From Selaginella moellendorffii (taxonomy: Eukaryota > Streptophyta > Lycopodiopsida > Selaginellales > Selaginellaceae): 59,611 nt of DNA. The stretch lies in contig NW_003314270.1 of assembly GCF_000143415.4 (NCBI RefSeq), positions 408,080 through 467,690 on the forward strand, given 5' to 3'. Positions 25,207-36,741 of the stretch are shown here, piece by piece. How positions within the stretch are numbered: the first letter of the stretch is position 1; each line of letters opens with the position of its first letter. The translations under genes and the position numbers were made by a program. Under the pieces are notes generated by a model, which was not told the DNA's origin, searched no databases, and saw only the letters and a list, made by a program, of their open reading frames with translations.

Positions 25207-26201
25207 CGCAATGACTTTATTATTTTGTTCTTTATTATTTATTTTTATAATTTTTATTTTTTCCTTATATTTAAAGCTATTCCATTATATGATGGCATAT
25301 GTGTAGCTGTTATAGACAAATTTATTATGCACATAAACATATTTAATTTATATTTTGTGATTGTATGGATTATAATATTTGCATGGGATATACCACACCA
25401 TGTGTGCAACTATATCATCTCCTCTCTTTTGAGTGATTCAATTCAATCTATAATCCATAAAGTTTGGTATATACAAGAAGTGCAAAGCATTGTAAGATTT
25501 TGTTCTGAGCAATTAATAAGTGACTTTTCTATTGTTTTCTTGGCCATAACCTGTATAGAGATTGATTCTTTGAAAGAATTTAAGGTGAGATTAAGTTCCT
25601 TGAGATTTTGGGGTGGTGGAGATACAAATCAATTGAAGTTGGTAGATTGTCATTTAGATCCAAGCAATTGATGTTTTGCAATTGTGAAGGGATCTTGCTC
25701 AAGAGGATGTTGCTTTTGAGATTGTGCCAAGAGCCCTAGCATGGTAGTGATAGAAATTAGGCCTTGCTAGGCTACTAAGTGAGATTGACATTTTTGTTTG
25801 TAATACAGATTTTCTATTTTGACATTGCATGGTGATTAATTGTGTTGATCTTAGTATTAGGATGTTAGATGCTTTAGGACTATTCTAATATTCCAACATA
25901 TAAATTATCTTTACTACTAACATCTACAATAATTTTACAGATTATGGGTAATATTTTGTCAATATCGAACAAAAAGATCTTGTGGTCTTTCATAATACTT
26001 AATTATACAATGAGTATATATAATGAATAGGAATAATAATGAAAATAAATCAATATAGTAATTTATAATTGTTTCAAGTTATTTTAAATAGTTATATTGA
26101 GATTAAATATTAAAAATATAAACATAGAAATATTTATAAATGGAGATATAAATAATATAACCCGATATTATAAATATTATAAATTTTCTTTTATATATTA
26201 T
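25207..26201. other. AT-rich intergenic DNA
   Basis: A 157-codon open frame here (25198-25671) is made of Phe, Ile and Tyr in AT-rich DNA and resembles no family. I do not call it a gene. Nothing else is recognised. Confidence 0.5.
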
Positions 26202-26560
26202 TGTGAGGTATAGATGTATATCTACAATGCTATATACTAATATTAACATAATGGAATTTTAATAGCCATTGGATTGGTTTCAATCTAGACGACTCATTTC
26301 TACATATAAACTAAGGTTTTCAAGTTAATTAAATATACACATTTCTATATTCCATTTTTATATTCCATGCACTCATATTAGTGGATATAAGGGTAGTTTT
26401 GATTATCCCTTGCATTGTTTAGATCTTTTATATTATTGTAGTATTTTCCATTTCTTCTCTTTTGTTTTTCTTCTTTTCATTAATCTTTACTGTAGAGTTG
26501 TAGCTTCCTCCTCCTTTTACTCTAGAGTAATAATTAAAATTATGTGATTACAACTAAACA
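26202..26560 (+). repeat. Solo LTR of family D (plus)
   Basis: About 359 bp, starting TGTGAGGTATAG and ending CAACTAAACA. It is similar along its length to the minus-strand D LTR at 2302-2655 (for example TACTAATATTAACAT and AGCCATTGGATTGGTTTCAAT). A TATA-like CATATAAAC lies inside. No clear target-site duplication is seen. Confidence 0.55.
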
Positions 26561-27165
26561 ATCAAACTCAATTGATGGTGGCATTTATGACATATGGTGC
26601 ATTTCCTTTTGTTTTTGCTACTAATCCTCATATCCAACTAAAGTTCTTCTGAGGGAATTGTACTATTGATTTAACCACTTTATAATGATTGCCACCTATC
26701 ATTCTTAGGATGATGTTTGGTGTCTACACAAGTTTCCCACATGTTTCCAACAAACAACATTGTGCATAGCCACTTGTGTGGAATGGAGCCTTGTCCCAGA
26801 TGTCTTTAAGTGCACATGTTAATAATTATAATGATGCCTTTTGGTAATTACATTGTCTTTATTAAAGGTCATGAGTCAGTTATACAATTTGGTGTTCACT
26901 TTTACAGTCTTTTGCTTCATGCAAAGCCAAATATGTTAGATAGGAATGTTTTAGCCAGTGCTTCATCAAATTTTATGGGATTTACTTATGTATGTATTTG
27001 CTTTAGCCACCTTTAATGATGCTCTTCAACTGACACAATGCTATGAGATATCACCTCTCCCATATATCATTATATGTACTTCAACTCTAGAGATGATCTT
27101 ATTCCATTGCAAGTTGATGCTATTACTCTTTGTATTCAAGGACAAGGGTGAGGACAAGATTATGG
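26561..27165. other. Unassigned AT-rich DNA
   Basis: Short open frames at 26810-27170 show no recognisable domain. I see no supported gene. Confidence 0.45.
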
Positions 27166-27351
27166 TGTAAGCTCCTAAATTTGAACTTCCCAAAATATCA
27201 TTTAACTTAGTATTACTCAAACCCAAGGACACTTAACCCTAAGTATTCCAAGACATTGGAAAAGGGAATCCACTCTTATTTATGGGTTTTTTCCCTTTAT
27301 ATTTAAATCTCTATGGATCATCTCTTGAGTCATTCTCTTTGGTTTCTTACA
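27166..27351 (-). repeat. Solo LTR of TRIM family E
   Basis: 186 bp, the reverse complement of the E LTR (TGTAAGAAACCAAAGAGAAT...GGAGCTTACA). The flanking 5-bp duplication TATGG (27161-27165 and 27352-27356) is perfect. This is a solo LTR left by recombination between the two E LTRs. Confidence 0.9.
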
Positions 27352-27596
27352 TATGGCCGTGATGTTTACTACTAAGCATATGATAAATTTAACCACACAT
27401 ATTAGCATTATCGGTATTTTCTAAATTGGCATCCTTCATTTGCTAGATAGAGGTTTTAGTGTCAACAACGTCCTATGCTTGACACAAAAAAGTTTCTAAA
27501 AAATAAGGAGTCACACGAGTAATGGAAGGTCCTTGCATGAATAAGTCATTAACTCTTTTATCCTTTTTTTAGGAGTACCATCAAAAGGTTCATAAG
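27352..27596. other. Unassigned short stretch
   Basis: Separates the solo E LTR from a truncated A LTR. No feature is recognised. Confidence 0.4.
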
Positions 27597-28523
27597 GTTT
27601 TGATGAGCCACACTAGGTATCCAAGTAGGTAGTGCCACCCACACTTGGATTAAGAGCATCAACCATTTAATCTCCCAAAGGAGCTAAAGTCAGCTCTTGA
27701 ACACTTCACCAAGTTACCTCACTTGTCCTTCCATGTTCACTCTAACTTTGGACTCCTCAATAGTTATATCATCACCCACCACGTGGGTATAGCCTTCCTT
27801 GGTCACATTGGCCTTTCCTAGCCAAACTAGCTCCAATGGAGTCTTCCCCCTACTATACTTTTCGAGCTTGACAAACCCCTTAGGGTTTAGGAGATGATCA
27901 CTTTGGGCTTTCACTCTTGGACTCACACTTTGACTCAGACTCAGACTTAGACTCGGGCTTGGACTTGGTCTCGGTCTTAGTCTCAATCTCGACCTCAGAC
28001 TCCATTTCACACCCCATCTCAAGTCCATCATAGGATCAACCTTAGACTTTCCATCTTGGGTCCATCTTGGACTCTATTTTAGGTCCATCTCAGACTCCAT
28101 CTCCGGTCCATCTCAAACTCCATCTCAAGTCCATCTCGGACTCCATCTTAGGTCCATCTCAGATCCATCTCAGACTCCATTTTGGACTCCATTTCAGATT
28201 CCTTCTCAAACTCCATCTCAGACTCCATCTCAGATTCCTTCTCCGACTCCATCTTGGACTCTTTTCAGACTTGTTTTTGACACTTCCATGTGTCACAACA
28301 CTTATTATATATCAATCCTTCTTATATCCCTTTTTAGAGACTCATTCATTAAATGCTTCATTCTCATTCCTTGAGCACTTTGTTCAGAGTTCCATTCCCA
28401 CTCTCAACTTTCCAAGTTAGAGCCTTTGGTCCAAACATGTTACACTTGTTAAAATTTCGTTTTGACCACTACCATGTGGCACCCTTTCTACTCCACTTTA
28501 GAGTTATAGATTTGTGTCTCACA
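27597..28523 (-). repeat. LTR A (minus), 3'-truncated
   Basis: Reverse complement of the A LTR from its middle (AAGTAGGTAGTGCCACCCAC) to its TG end at 28523 (TTTGTGTCTCACA). It includes the minisatellite at about 27913-28265. The distal third of the LTR is missing on the left. Confidence 0.8.
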
Positions 28524-29772
28524 ACTCCACCACCCATAGACAAAATTTGATATCCTCATTGAACACTAAACCATTTTATAAAGTAATCCTATCATGGATT
28601 ACCATTTTTCATCTTTGGCATTAAGCCAACATTTGTTAATGGTTTGACACTAAAAGCTCACCATACCTTACCCATCCTCTACACCTTCTTTATTTCAATT
28701 TTACTACTTATTCAAGAGTAATTTTAGCCTCTACCATCATAATATTAACATTTTGAGTCAATGTCTTAGGTGTGTCCAACACCTTGCATTACACTGGTTG
28801 TGCAAACACCACTTCCCCATCTTAGGAAGTTCTTTACTTGAGGGTACCATCGTCCTCTTTTCTATTTCATACTACCTTTAGCACTAAGTTCTAGTTATCC
28901 ATAATTCGTACTAGAGTTATTTATGGCCTTATTATTTTGCTACTTTGCCGCTCCATCTCTTGGAGATTTCACATTTACCAAATTGGAGTATTTGAGAATC
29001 CATCTTTGGAAATATATTTCCTTTCCCATAATCTATTTGCATCCTATTCCTCACTTAACTTTGCCATTTGGAATCCTTCTAATAATTTCTATAGCCCTTT
29101 TTTTGCCATTCATCTTTTGTTCCTATCCTTTGATTATTGCATTAAGAAACATAGGATTACTACCTCCATGCTCGAGGTATCCTTTCGGTTCTATAGCAAA
29201 GGCTCTACTTCACTAAGTTTAAGGGGTGTTCACCCTTTGTGACCCACACTTGGGTCTTTCTTTAGAGATTATTTTTTTGGACTCATAACACTATTGCATT
29301 GTTACAATTCATTTCCCTTATGTGTCTTTTCCATTTGGTCACCTTAACCAAGTCATACCATTACTAATAGTTCAAATCAATACTTTGAATTAGGCATCAT
29401 ATTCCTTAACCTCACAAAAACTTTATCTTTATTTAGCTATGAGATTACTTAGTGATCTCACCTTGATATCTTAACAAGTTTACTAATAGGTGCTAAGTCT
29501 TTCAAACATTTAAGTTGTTGACCATAACCCTAGGGGCATCCCCCACATTTGGCGGTGCACCCACGCCAACGCTTTTAGCCAAGGGTCCATAATAATTAAA
29601 ACTGAGTGTCCCTATCTCATTCACCATGTCTTTAGTGCTATTTGCACCAAAATTGTTCAAGTTAAATATATTAAACTTTCACACTAAACAATATAACTGT
29701 GCATCACAACTCTGAGGCATCCCCCATTTATAGTATGCCCAAGTTAGTCTCCTTACTAAGAGTCCATAATCA
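28524..29772 (-). repeat. A internal region (minus)
   Basis: Continues the minus-strand A copy through the reversed purine tract (ACTCCACCACCCATAG) to about position 21630 of the intact element, where similarity ends in AGAGTCCATAATC. Non-coding. Confidence 0.75.
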
Positions 29773-30163
29773 AGATTGGTCCTGACCCTTTTGAACAGCA
29801 ACTGGCCAACTAGCTGACTGTGGTTATCAACCGGCCGTGAAAGTGCCAAACGGCCAAACGGTTCACAAATTTTTTTTGATAAAAGAAAAACATTTTTAAT
29901 AAAACTAAACTAATAAAAGTAGGAAAACCAAAGCATTAGACTAAACCAAACCAAAGTATTAGCCCAAACCAAACCAACTACTACTCAACTTCTTCAACAT
30001 CTTTGACAATTTCCTCGACATTTCTGGCATCTTCCTCAACAATCACATCTTCATGTAGAAGATCTTTTTCAGCTAAATCCTCTATACCAAGAGATTCAAG
30101 CCTAACTTACATCTCTATAATCCTCATCCATTGTGGTTCAATTGCAATTGTGTCAAGATCGAT
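29773..30163. other. Unassigned; possible acidic C-terminus on minus strand
   Basis: The minus strand of about 30000-30110 reads as an acidic stretch rich in Asp, Glu and Val (HEDVIVEEDARNVEEIVKDV) ending at stops near 29995. It could be the tail of an old gene or transposase; nothing upstream identifies it. GGCCAAACGG-type repeats occur near 29850. Confidence 0.35.
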
Positions 30164-30374
30164 CTCTAGGGTCTAGGAAACAATCACTTTGGGCTTTCAC
30201 CTTCGGACTCGAACTTAGATTTGGACTCAGACTTGGTCTTGGTCTCAGTCTTGGTCTTAGTCTCAATCTCTTTCTCAACTTCAACCTCGAACTCCATCTT
30301 GGACCCCATCTCAGGTCCATCTTGAGCTCAACCTTGGACTCTCCATCTTAGGTCCATCCCGAACTCTATCTCGG
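30164..30374 (-). repeat. Host A LTR (minus), piece 1 of 3
   Basis: Starts in the CTTTGGGCTTTCACC module and continues into the reversed minisatellite. It is interrupted at 30374 by element B and resumes at 51490-51586 and 57627-57967. Confidence 0.75.
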
Positions 30375-31512
30375 TGTAAAGAACCAACTCCCCGAGGTGT
30401 CGTAGGCTAAAGGATCCCTGAAAGCAGGATCGAAATGACAAAGAGTTCATCGGATGGGACCAAGTCTGAGATCGAGTCCAAGACCGACTCTGAGACCGAG
30501 TTAGAGATAGAGTCCAGGATCAAATCCGAGGCTGACTCAAAGACCGAGTTCGAAACTGAGTTCGAGACAGAGTTCGAGATCGAAGATCGGGTCCGAGACC
30601 GATTCCGAGGTCAAGTTCGAAGTCAAGTCTGAGATTGGGTTCGAGATCAAGTTCGAGATCGAGTTCGAAACCGAGTCCGAAGTTGGGTCCGAGATCAAGT
30701 CCGAGATCAAGTCTGAGACCGAGTCCAAGTACTAATACAAGTCAAGGGGTGAAAGCCCAAAGCATGCGTCTCCCGGGGGGGGAATTGCTGCAAGGGGTTC
30801 CAAAAGTATAGTAGGGATAGTGAGGTCTAGGAACCAATCTTGAAGGAACTCTCCAGTGGTGCTTCCAAACTGACTTGAGGTTGAGACTAGGGCCGAGGGG
30901 CCTTGGGTGGGAGTGAGCATGGACTCGGGTGGTGCCGGAGGGGCCACCCAAGGAAGTGCTCAAGAGCAACTCCCACTCCCAAAAGGGAAACTGACTGTGG
31001 TGCTCTCGGCTCATGTGGATTGGTGCCCCACTTGAGTACCTTGTAGCTTATTGGTCCTTGCCCTTCCTAGGGGCTTGGGCCTTCCCTTCAAGATGGAAGT
31101 CGGGGGGTAGAGGTACCCATACCGGGCCGTTAGGCCATGGTGTTTTGCCTCGGTGTCCTAAAGCAAGTGTTGCACCCAAAGCTTGGGATTTAGAGGGTCC
31201 CATGATTAAGTCTTGTTGTACCAAAGGATGTTAGGAACCTAGAGGCTTGGTGTGCTTGGCTGCTTGTGCTTGCGAGGAGTGTAGCCAAACCTTAAGTCCA
31301 GTCTAACCTGGGGAGGGGGATTGGGAGAGATTTAGGAATCCGTGGATGGGTGGCTAACGCTCCATTGCTCATGCAGTGAGTAGCTGAAACCAAGTAGGAC
31401 CAAGTAGGATCTGGTACAATAGGTGGGAACCTTGGCGAGAGAATTTAGCAAAAGCCAAGGCAGTGTTGGTTGGATAGACGAGATAAGCTGGCAAATTGAA
31501 AAGGAAAAATTT
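30375..31512 (+). repeat. 5' LTR of B
   Basis: 1138 bp, TGTAAAGAAC...GTGGCTTACA. It has a GAGTCC/GAGATC/GAGTTC repeat array (about 30455-30735) and the module GGTGAAAGCCCAAAGC then GGGGTTCCAAAAGTATAGTAGGG, both resembling LTR A. Confidence 0.85.
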
Positions 31513-31515
31513 GTG

Positions 31516-31528
31516 GCTTACAATTTGG
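31516..31528 (+). other. Primer-binding site of B
   Basis: TGGTATCAGAGCC is an exact match to the usual plant initiator-Met primer-binding site, four bases after the LTR end. Confidence 0.9.
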
Positions 31529-31581
31529 TATCAGAGCCTTTTCCTTAGTTCTAGCAAAGGATAGAGACAGATTGCTGGGAG

Positions 31582-32602
31582 ATGGCAAAGGTAGAGCGGA
31601 AACGAACCAAGGCGGAGACGGAACCTCCCCCAGAGCTAGAGCCTTCGGTCGAACAAGAGGCTATGGATGAGGAATCCTTGTATGAAGAGGACTCTAGTGA
31701 GGAAACTTCCAAACAAGAGTCCGGTGGTGAGGTTCGGTCGTCCAAGGCTCGATTAGACATTCTAGAAGGACAATTGGCATAGACCAATGCCTTGCTGGAG
31801 ACTCTCGTATGCAAGCTAAAGCGTGACAAGAAGCGGAAGAAAAGGCAAAAGACTGTAGATGCTGGCAATGCAGAAGGTGCAGACCCTTTGGCAGGGACTG
31901 AGGCAAAATTAAACAAGGTCGAATAAACCGAAGTGAAATCAGTCCCTCAGACAGTTCCCAAATACAAACCAAAGCCCCCACCAGTCTTCAAGGGAGTGAA
32001 TGACTATAAGGTGGTGGAGGATTAGTTTTACGATATGGAGGACTACTTCTAAGCTTGGTAACTGAGTCCCATGTGGTTACCAAGTGCTGGTCCCATGTGC
32101 AAAACCATACTTGGCAGATAATGCCAAGTCTTGGTGGAGAACGACAGAGGCCAACAAAGGACAGGTGGCCACTTGGGAAATGATGAAGGCGAAGATCCGC
32201 GTGACTTACATTCCTCTGAATGCTACTCTGCATCTAAGAGACGAGCTGAGTAGGCTGAAGCAGACCGGAACCATTCAGGATTATGTGAATGGGTTTATAG
32301 CAAAGAGGATACTTGTCACGGACATGGGGGATATGGATGCGTTTCATGCCTTCATATCAGGCTTGCAAACCTGGGCTCGCGGTAAGGTGATGCGTTGGAA
32401 CTCGACCAACTACAAGGAAGCATTGGATGCGGCCATCAAGGTGCATTTCAACGATAACCTGCGAAAGGGGAACAGAACAGGGTCGGGGTCCATGTTTAAC
32501 AAAGGGGCCAAACCAAGGGGAACATATAGCAAAGGGAAATTCAAGAAGAGTTTCTCTAAGAATGAGTCCTCGGGGTTCCGAAAAGGCAAATCTAGCAACT
32601 AG
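31582..32602 (+). pseudogene. B gag (capsid region)
   Basis: From ATG 31582: an acidic N-terminus (residues about 10-60, rich in Glu), a coiled-coil-like stretch (ILEGQLA, TNALLETLVCKLKR), then the gypsy capsid region with AKSWW near 32128, YIPLNATLHLRDELSRLKQ near 32210 and the DYVNGF/ISGLQ segment. At least three in-frame stops (31780, 31924 and 32024 areas) break it. The basic tail leads to the zinc knuckle in the next entry. Confidence 0.8.
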
Positions 32603-32611
32603 CGAACAAGT

Positions 32612-32845
32612 ATGTGGGGGAGTCAAGCAAAAAGAGATAAACCCACGGATAAGAAGGTCAAGTCGGTTAGTAACGTGAGAAATAACGTATGCTACAACTG
32701 CGGTGAAACGAGACACTTTTCAAGGGAATGTCCCTACCCGAAGAAGGCCAGAGCCAATACGGCCATTAAGTCAGGTAAAATCCAAACTGAGGTATGTGAT
32801 TTAGTCCTAGCTCAAAGTTACTCATTACATGAACAACTTTGGTAA
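32612..32845 (+). pseudogene. B nucleocapsid zinc knuckle
   Basis: CYNCGETRHFSREC, at about 32690-32732, is a complete CX2CX4HX4C knuckle that binds packaged RNA. Lys-rich flanks surround it. It continues gag after a stop at 32600. Confidence 0.85.
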
Positions 32846-32869
32846 AGAGCCATTCGCGACATCTACTAG

Positions 32870-33180
32870 CCCTTTGAGGGAAGCTCGGAGGTAGCTTTGT
32901 TAAGATCCTTATTGACACGGGTGTTTCAGATAATTTTGTGACTGCAGACATAGTCCGGCAAGCCGGACTAATGGTGTAGCGGCTGGGCGAACCAAGAACT
33001 ATAGAGTTTGTTCAAGGTAGCCAAAGCACCGATGAGGTACTTTGACAAGCAAGAGTCGAAGTAGGGACATGGAAAGTAAACATGGATTTCACCGTGTTGG
33101 ACATGGCGGGATTTGACGTGATCTTCAGGATTGATTGGTTCAATCAGTTCATGGTAGCCCTGCATGGATAAGGTAGGAAC
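32870..33180 (+). pseudogene. B protease
   Basis: Aspartic retropepsin with KILIDTGVSDNFV near 32895-32940 (the catalytic DTG is kept) and the second conserved segment VIFRIDWF near 33120, where the usual ILGMDWL has changed. Stops lie around it. Confidence 0.8.
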
Positions 33181-33495
33181 CTTGTGGTATTAGCGAATGC
33201 CCAAAGAAGAAGGTCTAGGGTGGAGGCCCAGGATCTAAAGGTAAGGCAATGCAAGGCCAAAGATTCCTGCCTAAATCTGGTGTTCACGAGAGGACAACTC
33301 ACTAAAGGAACCAAGACAGCATTTTTGTGCTTACTCTTGGTGAAGAGTAACAAAAAGATTGGAATGAAAGAAGTATCTTTAGCGATCCAGTGGGTGTTGG
33401 ACGAATTCTAGGATACCATGCCAGAGGAGCTACCGGCGGGGTTGCCCCCCACATGATCGATAAAACATAAGATTGAGCTGGTCGAGGGTGTTGAG

Positions 33496-34155
33496 GTGGT
33501 GGTTCGTCCCCCTTATCGTTTGAACAAAAAAGAACTCAAGGAGCTCAAGCACCAACTAGAGGAGTTGGTGGACAAAGGATATGTTAAGTTGAGCAAGCCG
33601 CTATATGGGGCACTGGTGTTATTTGTGAAAAAGAAAGATGGATCTATACGCATGTGCATAGACTACCAATTGCTCAACAAGTATACAAAGAAGAACAAGT
33701 ACCCTTTGCCAAGGATTGAGGACCTGTTCGATAGGTTGGGAAAGGTAAAATACTTCTCGAAGATTGACTTAAGGTCAGGATACTACCAGATTAGGGTAGC
33801 AGAGGAAGATGTCGAGAAGACAACCTGTCAAACAAGGTATGGGAGCTTTGAGTTTCTGGTGATGCCCTTTGGGCTATGTAATGCACTGACAACGTTTTCG
33901 GCATTGATGAACCACATCTTTGTACCCTATCTGGATCACTTTATGGTCGTCTATATTAATGACATCCTGATCTATAGCAAAACGCTAGAGGAGCATGTTG
34001 AACACTTGACGAAGGTGTTTGAGAAACCAAAGGAACACCAGCTGTATGCTAAAGAGAGCAAATGTGACTTTGCTCAACAAGAGGTAAAGTTTCTCAGGCA
34101 TGTAGTGGGCAAGGACGAGCTCAAGGTGGACCCTAAGAAGGTCCAAGCGATCTAG
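33496..34155 (+). pseudogene. B reverse transcriptase
   Basis: Open for 219 codons. It shows the RT blocks in order: [68 protein letters not shown] and KVKFL-like KFLRHVVG. The catalytic box is YIND where YVDD or YIDD is expected. The first catalytic Asp of that box is replaced by Asn, so this copy should be inactive even where open. Downstream frames are broken. Confidence 0.9.
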
Positions 34156-34782
34156 GATTGGGAGCGACCATTGAATATAAACGAGTTAAGGGCATTCTTG
34201 GGGCTATGCAACTACTACCGAAAGTTTATCAAACACTATTCCAGAGTAGCCCTACCCTTAATGGACTAAACGTGAAAAGGGAGGATGGTATGGATAGCAG
34301 AATGCGAGGCGGCATTTGTCCACCTCAAAGGGAAGTTGAGGAAGGCTCTCGTATTGGCATTACTAGACTTTGGTAAAGACTTTGAGGTAGAAACAGATGC
34401 TTCAGACTTTCTGTTGGGTGCAGTTTTGAAGTAAGACAACCATCCAATATTGTTCTTCTCGAAGAAGTTGGACAAGGCTCAACGGAAGTGGCCTACCTAT
34501 GAGAAGGAATTTTTTGTGGTGGTCAAGGCACTCAAGGAGTGGCGACATTACCTTGGGAGACACTTCAAGGTTTACACGGATAATGTGGCAATGAAACACT
34601 TCTTGTTAGAGCCCGACCTGAGAGGGAAACAGGGTCGGTGGGCCAATGCTTTGGCCGAGTTTGATTGCAAGATTCTATACAAGCCTGGGAAGAGCAACAT
34701 CGTGGTGGATGCGCTAAGTCGAAAAGCGAGCTTGAAGTTGGCGATATCCAGCGTGATAGCAACCTTTTGGGATGATGTGTAG
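34156..34782 (+). pseudogene. B RT connection and RNase H
   Basis: After a stop at 34153 the frame shows [15 protein letters not shown]. RNase H follows, with VETDASDFLLGAVL, FFSKKLDKAQRKWPTYEKEF and VYTDNVAMKHFL, ending VVDALSRKA. Key acidic residues of RNase H are visible, but stops and shifts interrupt the frame. Confidence 0.85.
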
Positions 34783-34890
34783 ACAGCATATGAGAATGAT
34801 GGTCTAGCACAAGAAGTGTTGTTGAGGAATCTCGAGGCATGTGAAGCTCACTAGAGAAGTGAGCTGCCAACGAAAGAGAAAACAGGCTAT

Positions 34891-35389
34891 GTGAAACGTA
34901 ATAGACTCCTCTATTACAAGCAAACGAGGGTGTATGTTCTAGAAGGGGAACTAAGGAAGGTAACCTTAGAAGAGTGTCATGACAGACCTTTTGCGGGACA
35001 TGGTGGAGTGCCCAAGACAATGGGCTTACTCAAAAGGAAGTACCATTGGCCAAATGTGGCTAAGGACATCCAAGACTATGTAAAAACATGTCTAACATGT
35101 CAGTATGTCAAAGCCGTGACTAAGGCTAGTGGGGGCTTGTTACAAAGCATCCCAATTCTAGACCATTCGTGGAAATGTCTTACGATGGACTTCATCACGG
35201 GACTCCCCCCAAGTGAGGGGTTTGATGCGATATTCGTGGTAGTGGACCGATTTTCGAAGATGGCACATTTCATACCCACCACAACGGAAGTGGATGTGGA
35301 AGGTGTGGCAAAGCTATTCTTCGAATAAGTGGTTCAAGTGCGGGGAAGGCCAGAGGAGATCATCTCAGATCAAGTTAAGATCTTCACTA
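34891..35389 (+). pseudogene. B integrase, truncated
   Basis: The zinc-binding H..H..C..C region (FAGHGGVPKT to CLTCQYVKA) is followed by the core: MDFITGLPPSEGFDAIFVVVDRFSKMAHF with the first catalytic Asp, and IISDQVKIF with the second. The sequence ends abruptly at 35389, where element G begins. The catalytic Glu and C-terminal domain are absent from the window. Confidence 0.85.
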
Positions 35390-35416
35390 AAGCTCTATTT
35401 CGTTAAAGTGTGAATT
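35390..35416 (+). repeat. Left terminal inverted repeat of G
   Basis: Core AGCTCTATTTCGTTAAAGTG at 35391-35410; it pairs with 49544-49570. Confidence 0.65.
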
Positions 35417-35831
35417 GTCATTATCCCACTTGTAAAATAAGGTTTCCAAACCTTTATATAGTATATAAATATAACAAAATTCAACTGCATTGAGGCACAT
35501 GCCATTTTATTTTAAACAAGGAAATGTCTACTCAATCACTTCTCCTCCCCCTGCCACTGCTTCACCTCTCTCTTCTCCTTGTCATCGTCGTCCAATTTCT
35601 TTCCATCCTTTTAATATTGGCTCAGTTGCTCCGAGTCTAGGTGGAGCCCAAGTCCCCATTCAATCTTTACTTTCCCATTATTAATAAAACAACTTCGTAG
35701 ACTTCCAATAACATGCTGTAACACTTCTAGTATAATGCAAATCCTCTCAAAGAATTGTCTTTTAATATTAATACAATGGCATGGAACCCCATGCCATAAT
35801 AAGTTACATTTTTAAATAAATACATGCCATC
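35417..35831. other. Left subterminal region of G
   Basis: A C/T-rich stretch (about 35540-35590) and one palindrome copy (35776-35797). It forms the 3' flank of the minus-strand gene. No gene is seen. Confidence 0.5.
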
Positions 35832-36694
35832 TCAGACTGTTATTTTTTGCCTCCAACGCCTATACAATAATCTTGGAATTTCATCACTCTCCACACTATC
35901 AGGATTTAAACCCAATAGTAATGCCATCTCTTCTCTAATACGTCCACGCTCATGTTCAGTGGTCGAAGAACCCATCCGGTTGAGCAGATTATGGAGATGC
36001 GGATAGTGCTTGACTAGACAATATACATGCCATAAATGATGACTGGTGTCTGTCCGATCAAATGGCTTCTGATATACCGTTCCATCTGCCATTTGGTTGA
36101 TTTTTGCAGCCACCTCCTGGACTGGCCGGTTCTCTATCACCATCGCTCCAAGCCGTTTTGCAAGGTCCCCCAGAACATACGGTTTCTTCTCCCTAGTTTC
36201 CATACTGCAAGAGATGGGGTGCACTGCATATGTGTGCGTGTTCGCTGCAGTTTTAATCGGCGAGTCATCGATGATGAGGATTTCACTTGAGCTAGCAGTC
36301 CGGTTCATCACTACAGCCTCTGGCTTGACGAAGATGGGCTTGCTACCCCTCACATGGACCATAGTCAAGCAATCCTCCTGCGTTAGGAGAAAGTCAAATG
36401 GTAATATTACTCGCGTCTGATCGTGCATCATCTGTAGCAACGTTAATGCATTGTGGCGCATCATGGATGTCCAAACTCCCAATTGCAAATTGAACCCGGC
36501 CCTCTGTTTTAAGTGTCGCATGGTCATTATTAGATCCCGCAGTTTCTCCCGTGTGATTAATGTGAATCTGTCTCTTTTGACCAACTTGCGACCGCAGGCT
36601 TTGGAGGGTGCAATGACATTCGAGGACGAGCCACGCTCATGGGAGAAAAGGACACCGTTCAGATCAAAAACGATACAGTACCTTCGCCGTGACT
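35832..36694 (-). pseudogene. G gene exon 17: FCP1/NIF-type phosphatase-like domain
   Basis: 287 codons including the TAA/TAG-type stop at 35832, open throughout. It shows CIVFDLNGVLFSH (motif 1; FCP1/SCP enzymes have DxDx(T/V), here the second Asp is Asn), LGVWTSM (the motif 2-like strand) and ILIIDDSPIK (motif 3). In working enzymes these act on phosphoserines of the RNA polymerase II CTD. Many plant NIF-like proteins also carry DLNG and may be non-catalytic. The C-terminal 100 residues are helical (HHLWHVYCLVKHYPHLHNLL) with no family recognised. It begins phase 1 after a 47-nt intron, continuing the upstream exons. Confidence 0.75.
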
Positions 36695-36741
36695 CTGAAA
36701 TGAAATGCGTCAACATAAAAAATGGTACAAGTCAATTTTAC

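Noticed and set aside
25198-25671. 157-codon open frame that looks like a membrane protein
   Set aside because: Composition follows AT-rich DNA (Phe, Ile, Tyr), it begins inside an old A fragment, and no family resemblance is seen.
34565-35020. Minus-strand frame of 151 codons opposite B RNase H and integrase
   Set aside because: It is the shadow of the plus-strand pol coding sequence.
35388-35410. Left end of G read as continuing B integrase (KALFR)
   Set aside because: The same 27 bases occur inverted at 49544-49570 and the integrase catalytic Glu region does not follow, so a terminal repeat explains it better.
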